A stretch of DNA of 64,000 nt from Mesorhizobium_K quangtriensis. GTDB taxonomy: Bacteria; Pseudomonadota; Alphaproteobacteria; Rhizobiales; Rhizobiaceae. Below, piece by piece: positions 1-8,442 of the stretch (within the stretch, counting starts at the first letter, position 1; each line of letters begins with the position of its first letter). The DNA lies in NCBI RefSeq assembly GCF_040081925.1, contig NZ_JBEBMF010000002.1, positions 1,394,774 through 1,458,773 of the forward strand, written 5' to 3'. The notes beneath the pieces were generated by a model. The model saw only the letters and a list, made by a program, of their open reading frames with translations, searched no databases and was not told the origin of the DNA. A program made the position numbers and the translations under genes.

Positions 1-2
1 AT

Positions 3-167
3 TTCCTGACCGCTCCGTTTCGCGTTGGGCGGTTCGTGCTGATGTCCTCGCGCGAGTCGGTGGGCGGCGGGCCTTACATCATTGAGGAGGCGTGGCCGTT
101 GACCGGTGGGGATGCGCGCGCCGCGACGGCCCCGGATGTCGGTTGGAATGCGTTGAGGACATTCTGA
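3..167 (+). CDS. C-terminal end of an unidentified protein (partial)
   Basis: An open frame enters from the left edge and ends at the TGA at 165-167, leaving 54 residues (FLTAPFRVGRFVLMSSRESV... to ...NALRTF). There is no membrane segment or motif that I recognise. It lies on the same strand as the pterin dehydratase gene 78 bases downstream, so it may be the end of an upstream gene in the same unit. The reading frame is supported only by the lack of stops and by its position, so it could also be non-coding. Confidence 0.35.
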   Translation, partial: FLTAPFRVGRFVLMSSRESVGGGPYIIEEAWPLTGGDARAATAPDVGWNALRTF

Positions 168-245
168 AGCCCTCACGGGTGGACACCAAAGCCTTGGCCT
201 CCGTGGGTATTGCGCTATGTTCCTCGCAACATAGGGAGCATCTTC

Positions 246-542
246 ATGGCGCGAGAAAAGCTTGCAAAACAAGCGGTAGAAGAGGCCATGGCCGGACTTG
301 CTGGCTGGGTTCTCGCGCAGGACGGGCTGTCGATCAGCCGCAGCTTCGTCTTCAAGAACTTCAGCGAGGCTTTCGCGTTCATGACACGATCGGCACTGGC
401 GGCAGAAAAGCTCGATCATCATCCGCACTGGTCGAACGTCTACAAGACGGTGGACGTCAAGCTAAACACCCATGACGCCGGTGGTCTCACTGCGCTGGAT
501 TTCGAACTGGCCAAGCGGATGAACCGTTACGCAGGCGATTGA
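246..542 (+). CDS. phhB: Pterin-4a-carbinolamine dehydratase (PCD/DCoH family)
   Basis: Dehydrates 4a-hydroxytetrahydrobiopterin in the cytoplasm, recycling the pterin cofactor of aromatic amino acid hydroxylases. The 98-residue product has the usual family length. It carries the signature around residues 55-62 (KLDHHPHW), which includes the histidines of the active site, and the conserved tail (GGLTALDFELAKRMN). An in-frame upstream ATG at 210 would add 12 residues; ATG 246 fits the family N-terminus better. No phenylalanine hydroxylase gene lies nearby in the window, so its physiological partner is not shown. The next gene on the strand is a YkvA-type protein. Confidence 0.9.
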   Translation: MAREKLAKQAVEEAMAGLAGWVLAQDGLSISRSFVFKNFSEAFAFMTRSALAAEKLDHHPHWSNVYKTVDVKLNTHDAGGLTALDFELAKRMNRYAGD

Positions 543-609
543 ACCGGCGCATCTTGCCAAGGCGATAGATATTTCCCACATCACATGTGCGAGAGGAGAT
601 CGAGCGCCA

Positions 610-954
610 ATGGTGAAAGACTTCGCTACCGCTTCCGTCGATGCAGACGAGGGCGAGGTTCGAGCGAAATTCTGGCGGACCGCCAAGAAGGCGGCGCGCC
701 ACATCCCGTTCATGGACGAGGTCGTCGCGGGCTATTTCTGTGCGCTCGACAAGAACACGCCGTTGCGCGCCAAGGCGATCCTGCTCGCCGCGCTCGGCTA
801 CTTCGTGCTGCCAACCGACACAATCCCCGACTTCATTCTTGGTTTCGGCTTTACCGACGACATGGCGGTTCTGACGGCTGCACTCGCCGCAGTGCGTACG
901 CATATGACGCCGGCACACCGGTTGGCCGCCCGTGAGGCGCTCGTTTCCGACTGA
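610..954 (+). CDS. YkvA family (DUF1232) small membrane-associated protein
   Basis: 114 residues. The central stretch (about 55-90), containing LLAALGYFVLPTDTIPDF followed by GFTDDMAVL, is the DUF1232/YkvA signature: a hydrophobic segment, a Pro-Asp turn, then a conserved Asp-Asp. The family's function is not established; members are small inner-membrane-associated proteins. An AGGAG at 593-597 precedes the ATG. It follows phhB on the same strand with a 67-base gap. Confident on family, none on function. Confidence 0.85.
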   Translation: MVKDFATASVDADEGEVRAKFWRTAKKAARHIPFMDEVVAGYFCALDKNTPLRAKAILLAALGYFVLPTDTIPDFILGFGFTDDMAVLTAALAAVRTHMTPAHRLAAREALVSD

Positions 955-1222
955 TCCTTTTCGCTGAACCCGCAGCAATGCCCGGCGGCCGCGAAGAAGG
1001 TCAAACTCTTGCCGTTTTCGTACCTTTGAACCCTAACGAGGGACAAGTGCGCGGGCTGTCCGCGCGTGATGGCGTGACTGATGAGGAATTCCCTTTTGCC
1101 TTGGGCGTTCATCCTTTGGTAACCCAAATTAAATCAAAATGAACCCAACACGGCTTGGGTCGCTCCCGGCCCTATTGTGGTTGCGCGATATGGCCGGCCG
1201 AAGGAAGGAAAACGGAAAGACG

Positions 1223-1732
1223 ATGCGGGGTTTGATCTCGATTTTCGCCGGTCTGGCGATGGTTGCATTCGCGGGCCATGCCTATGCGCAGTCAGCTCGC
1301 AAGATGTCGGAGCACGGCGATTGGGCGACCTACAGCTATCAGGCCCAGAACGGGCGCGTCTGTTACGTACTGACCGTTCCGAAGCCCAAGTCGATGCAGC
1401 CGGCCAGTGTCGACCATGGCCAGATGTTCTTCTTCGTCAGCCAACGGCCCGGTCAGGCGGTGTCCTTCGAGCCGCAGTTCATCGCCGGTTATGCGCTGCG
1501 CGAAGGCTCAAAGGTCTCGGTTGCCATTGGCAACAAGAGCTTCACCATGTTCACCAAGGGCAAATCCGCCTGGGTAGAGAACGCCGCCGAGGAGCCGCAG
1601 CTCATCGCGGCCATGAAGGGCGGCGCGGACATGCAGGTTCAGGCCACTTCCGGACGCGGCACGAAGACCAGCTATTCTTTCTCGCTGAAGGGCATTTCGG
1701 CGGCGCTGGATTCCATCGCCGGCTGTAAATAG
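1223..1732 (+). CDS. Invasion-associated locus B (IalB) family secreted protein
   Basis: 169 residues with a clear signal peptide (residues 1-22, hydrophobic core LISIFAGLAMVAFAG, cleavage after AYA), so it is exported to the periplasm. The mature part has the IalB pattern: an early W-x-x-Y segment, a cysteine in GRVCYVL, a central FFFVSQRP strand, and a C-terminal Ser-Ile-x-Gly-Cys-Lys. IalB homologues were first linked to erythrocyte invasion in Bartonella, but most members in free-living Rhizobiales have no defined role. I chose ATG 1223 over the in-frame ATG at 1139 because it starts exactly at the signal peptide and follows GGAAAG. A strong terminator follows. Confidence 0.85.
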   Translation: MRGLISIFAGLAMVAFAGHAYAQSARKMSEHGDWATYSYQAQNGRVCYVLTVPKPKSMQPASVDHGQMFFFVSQRPGQAVSFEPQFIAGYALREGSKVSVAIGNKSFTMFTKGKSAWVENAAEEPQLIAAMKGGADMQVQATSGRGTKTSYSFSLKGISAALDSIAGCK

Positions 1733-1756
1733 CCTTAAGATTTGACGAACATGCTT

Positions 1757-1790
1757 GAAAGAGCCGGCGTTGACCGGCTCTTTCGCTTTT
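1757..1790 (+). terminator. Rho-independent terminator after the IalB gene
   Basis: Perfect 11-bp stem (GAAAGAGCCGG 1757-1767 with CCGGCTCTTTC 1774-1784), a six-base loop, then GCTTTT. It lies 25 bases after the stop codon and 99 bases before rlmN, so it ends the IalB transcript. Confidence 0.85.
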
Positions 1791-1888
1791 CATGAGCAGG
1801 CTGGCTGCGTGACGCCGGACGGTTCGCGTGATACATGCGCCGAAAGCGTGCGGGCAGAATGGTCCGCCATCACTTATATGACCTGGCT

Positions 1889-3121
1889 ATGACCCTCTCG
1901 ATCGATCTTACCAACGGAACGACACGCTGGGCGCTTGCGTCGCGCGCTGGCGTCCTGGAGAAGCCGCCGCTGATCGGCCTCACCCGTGCCGAGTTGGCGG
2001 AGGCGCTTGTTGCCTCAGGGGTCGTGCCTGAGCGGCAGGCCAGGATGCGCGCACAGCAGCTTTGGCATTGGCTTTATGTGCGCGGCGTTTCCGATTTCTC
2101 CGAGATGTTCAACATCTCGAAGGACCTGCGCGTAGAACTCGACCGGCATTTTTCCATCGCCAGACCCGAGGTCGTCGAAGAGCAGATTTCCGCCGACGGA
2201 ACGCGCAAGTGGCTGTTTCGCTTCCCGCCGCGCGGCGCTGGGCGGCCCGTCGAGATCGAGACGGTCTATATTCCCGAAGAGGGGCGCGGTACGCTCTGCA
2301 TCTCCAGCCAGGTCGGCTGTACGCTGACATGCTCCTTCTGCCACACGGGCACGCAGAAGCTGGTGCGCAACCTGACGGCCGAGGAAATTCTCGCGCAGTT
2401 GATGACGGCGCGCGATCGTCTCGGCGATTTCCCGGATCGGGACACGCCGGCCGGCGCAATCGTACCGGCGGAGGGGCGCAAGGTTTCCAACATCGTCATG
2501 ATGGGCATGGGCGAACCGCTCTACAATTTCGAAGCGGTGAAGAAGGCCCTGCTCGTCGCTTCGGATGGCGATGGTCTCGCCCTGTCCAAGCGGCGCATCA
2601 CGCTGTCTACCTCTGGCGTCGTGCCTGAGATCGCGCGCACGGGCGAGGAGATCGGCGTCATGTTGGCCATCTCGCTCCATGCGACAAATGACGACCTGCG
2701 CGACCTGCTCGTGCCGATCAACAAGAAATATCCGCTGAAGGACCTGGTCGCGGCCTGTCGTGCCTATCCAGGCCTGTCGAACGCGCGGCGTATCACCTTC
2801 GAATATGTGATGTTGAAGGACGTCAACGACAGCCTCGAAGACGCAAAGGCACTGGTGAAACTGCTCAAAGGCATTCCTGCCAAGATCAACCTGATCCCGT
2901 TCAATCCTTGGCCGGGCACTAACTACCAGTGCTCGGACTGGGAGACGATCGAGAAGTTTTCCGACTACATCAACAATGCAGGCTACGCATCGCCGATCCG
3001 CACGCCGCGCGGCCGCGATATTCTGGCCGCCTGCGGCCAGTTGAAGTCGGAGTCCGAGCGCATGAAGAAGACGGAACGCCTCGCGCTCGAGGCGATGATG
3101 ATCGCGGGACACGGCGAATAG
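1889..3121 (+). CDS. rlmN: 23S rRNA/tRNA adenine-C2 methyltransferase RlmN (radical SAM)
   Basis: Dual-specificity radical SAM enzyme that methylates C2 of A2503 in 23S rRNA and A37 in some tRNAs. The 410-residue product shows the cluster-binding motif C-x3-C-x2-C (CTLTCSFC, about residues 144-151), GMGEPLYN, and the STSGVVPEI and SLHATNDDLR segments typical of RlmN. The C-terminal ILAACGQL contains the second catalytic cysteine. ATG 1889 matches the usual start; the longer in-frame ATG at 1835 adds a basic extension without support. Two small membrane-protein genes follow closely and may be co-transcribed. Confidence 0.95.
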   Translation: MTLSIDLTNGTTRWALASRAGVLEKPPLIGLTRAELAEALVASGVVPERQARMRAQQLWHWLYVRGVSDFSEMFNISKDLRVELDRHFSIARPEVVEEQISADGTRKWLFRFPPRGAGRPVEIETVYIPEEGRGTLCISSQVGCTLTCSFCHTGTQKLVRNLTAEEILAQLMTARDRLGDFPDRDTPAGAIVPAEGRKVSNIVMMGMGEPLYNFEAVKKALLVASDGDGLALSKRRITLSTSGVVPEIARTGEEIGVMLAISLHATNDDLRDLLVPINKKYPLKDLVAACRAYPGLSNARRITFEYVMLKDVNDSLEDAKALVKLLKGIPAKINLIPFNPWPGTNYQCSDWETIEKFSDYINNAGYASPIRTPRGRDILAACGQLKSESERMKKTERLALEAMMIAGHGE

Positions 3122-3127
3122 GCCGGC

Positions 3128-3577
3128 GTGGTGAGAATACTGGGCAAGATTGCTCTCATCGCTGTTGGATACCTCGCCGCCGTCTGCGTCGCCGTTGTTG
3201 TCACCGAATCTATCATGCTCGCACCCGCGGCGCTGCCGGATGGCGGGACCAACGGCTCGCTGATGGGCCTTCTGCGGGACCTGCCGGGCATGTTCGCGGT
3301 CGGCTTCTTCTGGACCTTCCTGTGCGCGTTGCCCGGTTTCATCGTCGCCATCATCATCGGGGAAAGGCTCGACTGGTCGAGGTGGCGCGACTATGCGACT
3401 GCGGGTCTTCTCAATGTCATACCCTCGTTGGCATTCTTTTGGGGCTTTGCAGGCTCTCCGTTCAGCATGCCGTTTCTGATCATTTCAGCGCTTCCCGGCG
3501 GATTTGCGGGCGGAGCGGCCTACTGGACGTTGGCGGGACGGTTCATCGCGCGGAACAGAAGGCTTCCCACGGCATGA
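3128..3577 (+). CDS. Small integral membrane protein, function unknown
   Basis: 149 residues from a GTG start six bases after the rlmN stop. Four hydrophobic segments are visible (about 5-25, 50-75, 88-110, 118-140), giving a four-helix inner-membrane protein. I do not recognise the family. Its stop overlaps the ATG of the next gene (ATGA at 3574-3577). The two share opening architecture and length, so they may be tandem paralogues. Expression is probably coupled to rlmN, although nothing links the function. Confidence 0.7.
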   Translation: MVRILGKIALIAVGYLAAVCVAVVVTESIMLAPAALPDGGTNGSLMGLLRDLPGMFAVGFFWTFLCALPGFIVAIIIGERLDWSRWRDYATAGLLNVIPSLAFFWGFAGSPFSMPFLIISALPGGFAGGAAYWTLAGRFIARNRRLPTA

Positions 3578-4050
3578 ATGGCATCCTCACTTTTCTCATC
3601 CGCAGCGTGGTGGTCTTGCTCGGCTATGCCGTCGCCGCGCTGTGCTCCAGCGCCTTCCTTCATGTGGTTTCGCTGCCGATGCTGGGATTCACCGCCGAGG
3701 AAACGCCGGCTGTGGTGATAGGATCGGTCGTCTTCTCGATTCCGTTCATTGCACTGTTCGTGGCGTACTTTTCCTTCATTCCATCTTTGTTCGCCATCCT
3801 TGCCGGAGAAATCATCGGCCTGCGCGACTGGCTGTATTATGCGATCGCTGGCGGCGTCATCGGTGCGGTCGTGATGGGTTATTTCCGCAGCGCGACCGAG
3901 GCTGACCAATCGCTGATCGGCGAGCCCGGTTTCATGTTCGCCCTCATCGGCGCAGGAATGTGCGGAGGGCTGGGCTATTGGCTGATAGCAGGACGTTCGG
4001 CCGGAGGTTGGCGCAAGCCGCGCGAGATCACTTCGCCTGAGCCGAAATAA
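3574..4050 (+). CDS. Small integral membrane protein, likely paralogue of the preceding gene
   Basis: 158 residues, ATG overlapping the previous stop by four bases (translational coupling). Hydrophobic segments lie at about 5-28, 42-70, 82-105 and 125-145. The ending (GLGYWLIAGRSAGGWRKP) mirrors that of the upstream protein (AAYWTLAGRFIARNRRLP), which suggests duplication. No known domain is recognised. Its 3' end overlaps the 3' end of the convergent LysE gene by 23 bases. Confidence 0.7.
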   Translation: MNGILTFLIRSVVVLLGYAVAALCSSAFLHVVSLPMLGFTAEETPAVVIGSVVFSIPFIALFVAYFSFIPSLFAILAGEIIGLRDWLYYAIAGGVIGAVVMGYFRSATEADQSLIGEPGFMFALIGAGMCGGLGYWLIAGRSAGGWRKPREITSPEPK

Positions 4051-4669
4051 TCTTCAGGGCGAAGGCCGAGAACACGCCGGCGAAAAGATAGTCGACGAAG
4101 CGCGTCACGCGCGGGCTCGCCTTCATGGCGGCGGCGAAACGATCAGCCGCAAGCACCATCGGTACCGACAACGGAATCGCGATGACCACCGACATCACCC
4201 CGAGGAAGAACAGCTTCCCGGCTGCGTGGGGATCGTGAGCCGAGACGAATTGCGGCAGGAAGGTCACGAAGAACAGGATGACCTTGGGATTCATCAGGTT
4301 CACGCCGAGCCCTACGGAGAAACTGCGGGCAATCGAGATGCGCGGCCCCTTCTTCTCCTGCGGGGAGAAAGCGGAGCCGTAGCGGAGCGCCTGATAGGCG
4401 AGAAAGACGAGATACCCCGCGCCGAAGATTTTCAGCACGAGGAATGCAGTGGGCGATGCCAGGATCAGGGCCGATACGCCGACCACGACGAGTGTCGTGT
4501 GGATCAGGACGCCTGTCAGCGCACCGGCCATCGACGCGAGCCCGGCCGCACGACCTTGGCTGAGCGTCCGGCTGACGAAGAGCGTCATGTCCGGGCCTGG
4601 CGTGATCGACAGGATCACGGAGGCGATGGCGAACTGTAGGAGAACGGCGGAATCTGGAATGAAGGACAT
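4028..4669 (-). CDS. LysE/RhtB family amino acid exporter
   Basis: 213 residues and about six membrane segments. The N-terminus has the family signature (ASVILSITPGPDMTLFVSRTL, about 12-32), and there is a middle GLGVNLMNPKVILFFVTFLPQFV. Such proteins export small amino acids or homoserine lactones across the inner membrane; the substrate cannot be read from sequence. ATG 4669 puts the start directly before the first helix; the in-frame extension upstream is implausible. It diverges from argG with about 170 bases between. Confidence 0.88.
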   Translation of the reverse strand: MSFIPDSAVLLQFAIASVILSITPGPDMTLFVSRTLSQGRAAGLASMAGALTGVLIHTTLVVVGVSALILASPTAFLVLKIFGAGYLVFLAYQALRYGSAFSPQEKKGPRISIARSFSVGLGVNLMNPKVILFFVTFLPQFVSAHDPHAAGKLFFLGVMSVVIAIPLSVPMVLAADRFAAAMKASPRVTRFVDYLFAGVFSAFALKIISAQAK

Positions 4670-4839
4670 GTGGCGCGCCCTGAATGTGTCGAAGCTATAG
4701 TCCCGCATCATGTTCCGCGCCAGCCGTTCAAGCGCTGGTTCCGCTTGGTCCAGCACCGTTTGCCGCGAGTGTTCGGCTTGTCCCTCCCGGCTTTCCTGCT
4801 ATGAAGCGCCCCGAAAACGTGAAAATTCCGGGGACCGGC

Positions 4840-6063
<1,224 letters not shown>

Positions 6064-6086
6064 ACCCTTCCGGCGACTCGCGAAAT

Positions 6087-6116
6087 AAAAAACCCGGCCT
6101 TGAGCCGGGTTTTTTT
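6087..6116 (+). terminator. Rho-independent terminator after argG
   Basis: AAAAAACCCGGC (6087-6098), five-base loop, GCCGGG (6104-6109) and a run of T. Because A- and T-runs flank the stem on both sides it can also terminate the convergent lytic transglycosylase gene. Confidence 0.9.
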
Positions 6117-6135
6117 GTTTTCAATGTCGGGTCAA

Positions 6136-6936
6136 TCAATCGCCGTCGATCGCCATGGCGATGCGCGCGATTGCCTGCTGATAGACACGCGCGGAATTCC
6201 ATCCGGCGATCGCGCCCATATTGCCTTCGGCGCTGACGCCGGGCTGCCAGCCATGTCCCCTGAGGAAGTTGGCCGTCGACATGAGCGCAACATTCTTGTC
6301 GCGCAGGTTCTTGTTTCCGACGCCGTAGATCAACACGTTGCCGGGAAGGAACTGGGTGTGGCCGATCTCTCCGTGCATGGCGCCAACCGAACTGGAGCTT
6401 AGCGCACCGCTGTCCACCAGCTTGAGCGCGCCAATAGCGTGCGGCGTGAAGAAATCGGGACGACGGCAGTCATAGGCAAGCGTCACAATGGCCGAGACCG
6501 TGTTCTGCTTGCCCATGAAGGAGCCGAAGCCGGTTTCCATGCCCCAGATGGCGAGGATCACACCGGGTGAAACGCCATAGGTGCTCTCGATCTTGTTGAA
6601 GAGCGCCGCGTTCTGTTTCTTCAGCGAACGGCCCTTGGAGATGATCGTGGACGCACCACGACGCTTCATGAAGTCCTCGACCGAACCACTGAACGCCTTC
6701 TTGACGGCGCGGTCGGCCTTGATCGTCGCCGAGGCGTAGTCGGCATTGGCCAGCGCCGCCAACCCCTTCTTTTTCACTCCGTTGGCCTTGGCCTGCTGGG
6801 CGAAATCCGCCTTCCAGGCTTCGAACCCGGCTGCGCTGTCGCCGCACGACTGCGCTTGCGCTGCCCCTGTCAGCAGCAGACCCAGCGCGGCTGCGCCTGC
6901 CATCACGACCATTTTTCCTCTGGCAAGAAATGCCAT
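6136..6936 (-). CDS. Lytic murein transglycosylase, MltB-like
   Basis: Cleaves the MurNAc-GlcNAc bond of peptidoglycan in the periplasm, forming 1,6-anhydro ends. 266 residues: signal peptide about 1-29 (hydrophobic VVMAGAAALGLLLTGAAQA), then the MltB catalytic fold with the catalytic Glu in WGMETGFGS and the conserved IGHTQFLPGN segment. There is no lipobox, so it is probably soluble in the periplasm. ATG 6936 is preceded by GGGAG at good spacing, which decides it over the longer in-frame start at 7089. No C-terminal peptidoglycan-binding domain is visible, so this is a short form. Confidence 0.88.
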   Translation of the reverse strand: MAFLARGKMVVMAGAAALGLLLTGAAQAQSCGDSAAGFEAWKADFAQQAKANGVKKKGLAALANADYASATIKADRAVKKAFSGSVEDFMKRRGASTIISKGRSLKKQNAALFNKIESTYGVSPGVILAIWGMETGFGSFMGKQNTVSAIVTLAYDCRRPDFFTPHAIGALKLVDSGALSSSSVGAMHGEIGHTQFLPGNVLIYGVGNKNLRDKNVALMSTANFLRGHGWQPGVSAEGNMGAIAGWNSARVYQQAIARIAMAIDGD

Positions 6937-7224
6937 GCTGTTCTCCCAAGTTGCCTGAACCAACGTCCCCTCGTCGCGGGAACTCGTCACCGACACAAAG
7001 CTCATCACGACCCAGCAGACAGGCAAAGCAGCCATGATCCTGTGCGAATGCCTAAAAAGCTGACGACGATCAAGCGTTTGTTGCGGCAAATTGCGTTCAA
7101 AGGACGATGTTGCCGATGTTGTGATCGGCAGGACACGCCTTATGGCGCATGCCGTCGCGCACGAACCGGGCCTTTACCTTCCACCTATAAAGCACAGTGC
7201 TTCCCCTTGACGCGGCAACCGTTC

Positions 7225-8211
7225 ATGGACCCTATCGTTTTGAACTCTTCCTCAACCGGATTCCCGATGGCAATCGATTCCTCGGCTTTCGAGCGCTACA
7301 GGCACTCGCCCAACGAAAAGACGACGATCCTGCGCCTTATCCTCGGCGTCATCATTATCGTCGTCTTGTGGTTCGGCACGACGATGGCCGTGATTTTTGC
7401 TGGGTCCTATGGACTTTTGCTTCAGGGGCCAGCGGACAGTTCGGGCGGAAGCGATCCGATCCAGAGGTTTCTGGGCAGTTCCACCGGCATATTCGCGACG
7501 CTCGTCACCTTCGCTGGCATCTGGATCGGTATCTGGATCGCGATGCGCCTGCTCCACAAGGAAAAGCTGTCGCGCCTGTTCGGCGTCAGCGCGCGCATTT
7601 CGAGATCCGGTTTTATCAGGGGATTTGCGGCCGTGGTCGTCACCTCGCTCGTGACCGAAATCGCCTATTTGTCGGTCATGCCCGGCATATCGCGCGGTCC
7701 CATCGCCATCGGCACCTGGGCTCTGATTTTTCTTCCGCTGGCGTTTTTCGCCTTCATTCAGACCTCGGCGGAGGAACTTCTCTTTCGCGGGTATCTCCAG
7801 CGCGGTCTGGCCTTTCTCTTCCGCAGTCCAATCGTCTGGGCCGTATTGCCTACCCTTGTGTTCACTGCCTTGCACTGGAACCCGGTCTCCCCGATCGGCA
7901 TGAATATCGGCGTCATGATCGCCATCGGTGCGTTTTCCGCGCTGCTGGCGCTCCTGGTTTATGCAACCGGCAACCTCGGCGCTGCCATGGGCGCCCATCT
8001 CGGCAACAATCTCACGGGCTTTGCCCTCATCTCTCACGACCAGACGCTCGGCGGTCTCGCGCTCTTCCAGGCACCGCCGCTGGACAGCCTGGCTTGGACC
8101 TCCGGCGAGACGGCCCTGATCGCAGGTATCAGCCTTGTTTCGATCGGCTTGACGTGGTTGCTGCTGTTGCATCCGCGGTCGCCGTTGAGGGTAAGGCCGG
8201 ATTTGGGCTGA
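7225..8211 (+). CDS. CPBP family intramembrane metalloprotease (Abi/CAAX-type)
   Basis: 328 residues with seven to eight membrane segments. The CPBP motifs are present: EELLFR (183-188), FTALHWNP with His217, and HLGNNLTG near the third motif. These residues bind the catalytic metal within the membrane. The family includes prenyl-protein proteases and bacteriocin self-immunity proteins; the substrate here is unknown. A second in-frame ATG at 7267 (MAIDSSAFERY) is an equally possible start. It stands alone, followed by a structured leader belonging to ffh. Confidence 0.85.
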   Translation: MDPIVLNSSSTGFPMAIDSSAFERYRHSPNEKTTILRLILGVIIIVVLWFGTTMAVIFAGSYGLLLQGPADSSGGSDPIQRFLGSSTGIFATLVTFAGIWIGIWIAMRLLHKEKLSRLFGVSARISRSGFIRGFAAVVVTSLVTEIAYLSVMPGISRGPIAIGTWALIFLPLAFFAFIQTSAEELLFRGYLQRGLAFLFRSPIVWAVLPTLVFTALHWNPVSPIGMNIGVMIAIGAFSALLALLVYATGNLGAAMGAHLGNNLTGFALISHDQTLGGLALFQAPPLDSLAWTSGETALIAGISLVSIGLTWLLLLHPRSPLRVRPDLG

Positions 8212-8225
8212 AACCGCCGTCAAAC

Positions 8226-8252
8226 TTGACTCCTTGGCGCTTTTCCTATCTA
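8226..8252 (+). promoter_or_regulatory. Candidate sigma-70 promoter for ffh
   Basis: TTGACT (8226-8231) and TATCTA (8247-8252), separated by a short 15-base spacer, 190 bases upstream of the ffh ATG and just after the CPBP stop. If real, the transcript starts near 8260 and includes the two hairpins that follow. The spacer is shorter than optimal, so confidence is limited. Confidence 0.4.
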
Positions 8253-8295
8253 AGCCGCGCAAATTCCGCGACGAGTAATACTCCGAGCAAGCTGA

Positions 8296-8430
8296 CCGGG
8301 ACGCCTTATGAGAGGATGATCCCGGAAGCCAACACCCGGCAGCGCGATGCGCCCCCGGGTGCTTTTTGGCTTTGCTTATCGCTTGGATGACTGGTCAGGA
8401 AGCACTACCTCCCGGTTTTGTTGCCGGGAG
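8296..8430 (+). promoter_or_regulatory. Structured 5' leader of ffh with terminator-like hairpin and a hairpin before the start
   Basis: Three pairings can be read. The first is CCGGGA (about 8297-8302) with TCCCGG (about 8329 region). The second is CACCCGG (8333-8339) with CCGGGTG (8355-8361), followed by CTTTTT (8362-8367), which looks like an intrinsic terminator. The third is CTCCCGG (8409-8415) with CCGGGAG (8424-8430), ending 12 bases before the ffh ATG. The repeated CCGGG arms could swap partners, giving mutually exclusive folds as in an attenuator. Alternatively the middle hairpin simply terminates the upstream protease gene. Confidence 0.5.
8333..8367 (+). terminator. Terminator-like hairpin between the CPBP protease gene and ffh
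   Basis: Seven-bp GC-rich stem CACCCGG/CCGGGTG with a 15-base loop containing an inner CGC/GCG pairing, then CTTTTT. It lies 122 bases after the protease stop, far for a simple terminator, and 76 bases before ffh. Confidence 0.6.
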
Positions 8431-8442
8431 CAAGGAAGCAAG

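Noticed and set aside
951..1222. TGATCC near 952 as a further ECF promoter
   Set aside because: It overlaps the stop of the YkvA gene, no TA-starting -10 follows at 18 bases, and the next gene starts about 270 bases away.
2015..3112. Long open frame (365 codons) on the minus strand
   Set aside because: It is the antisense shadow of rlmN; the product is Arg/His-rich with no domain, as expected for complement of high-GC coding DNA.
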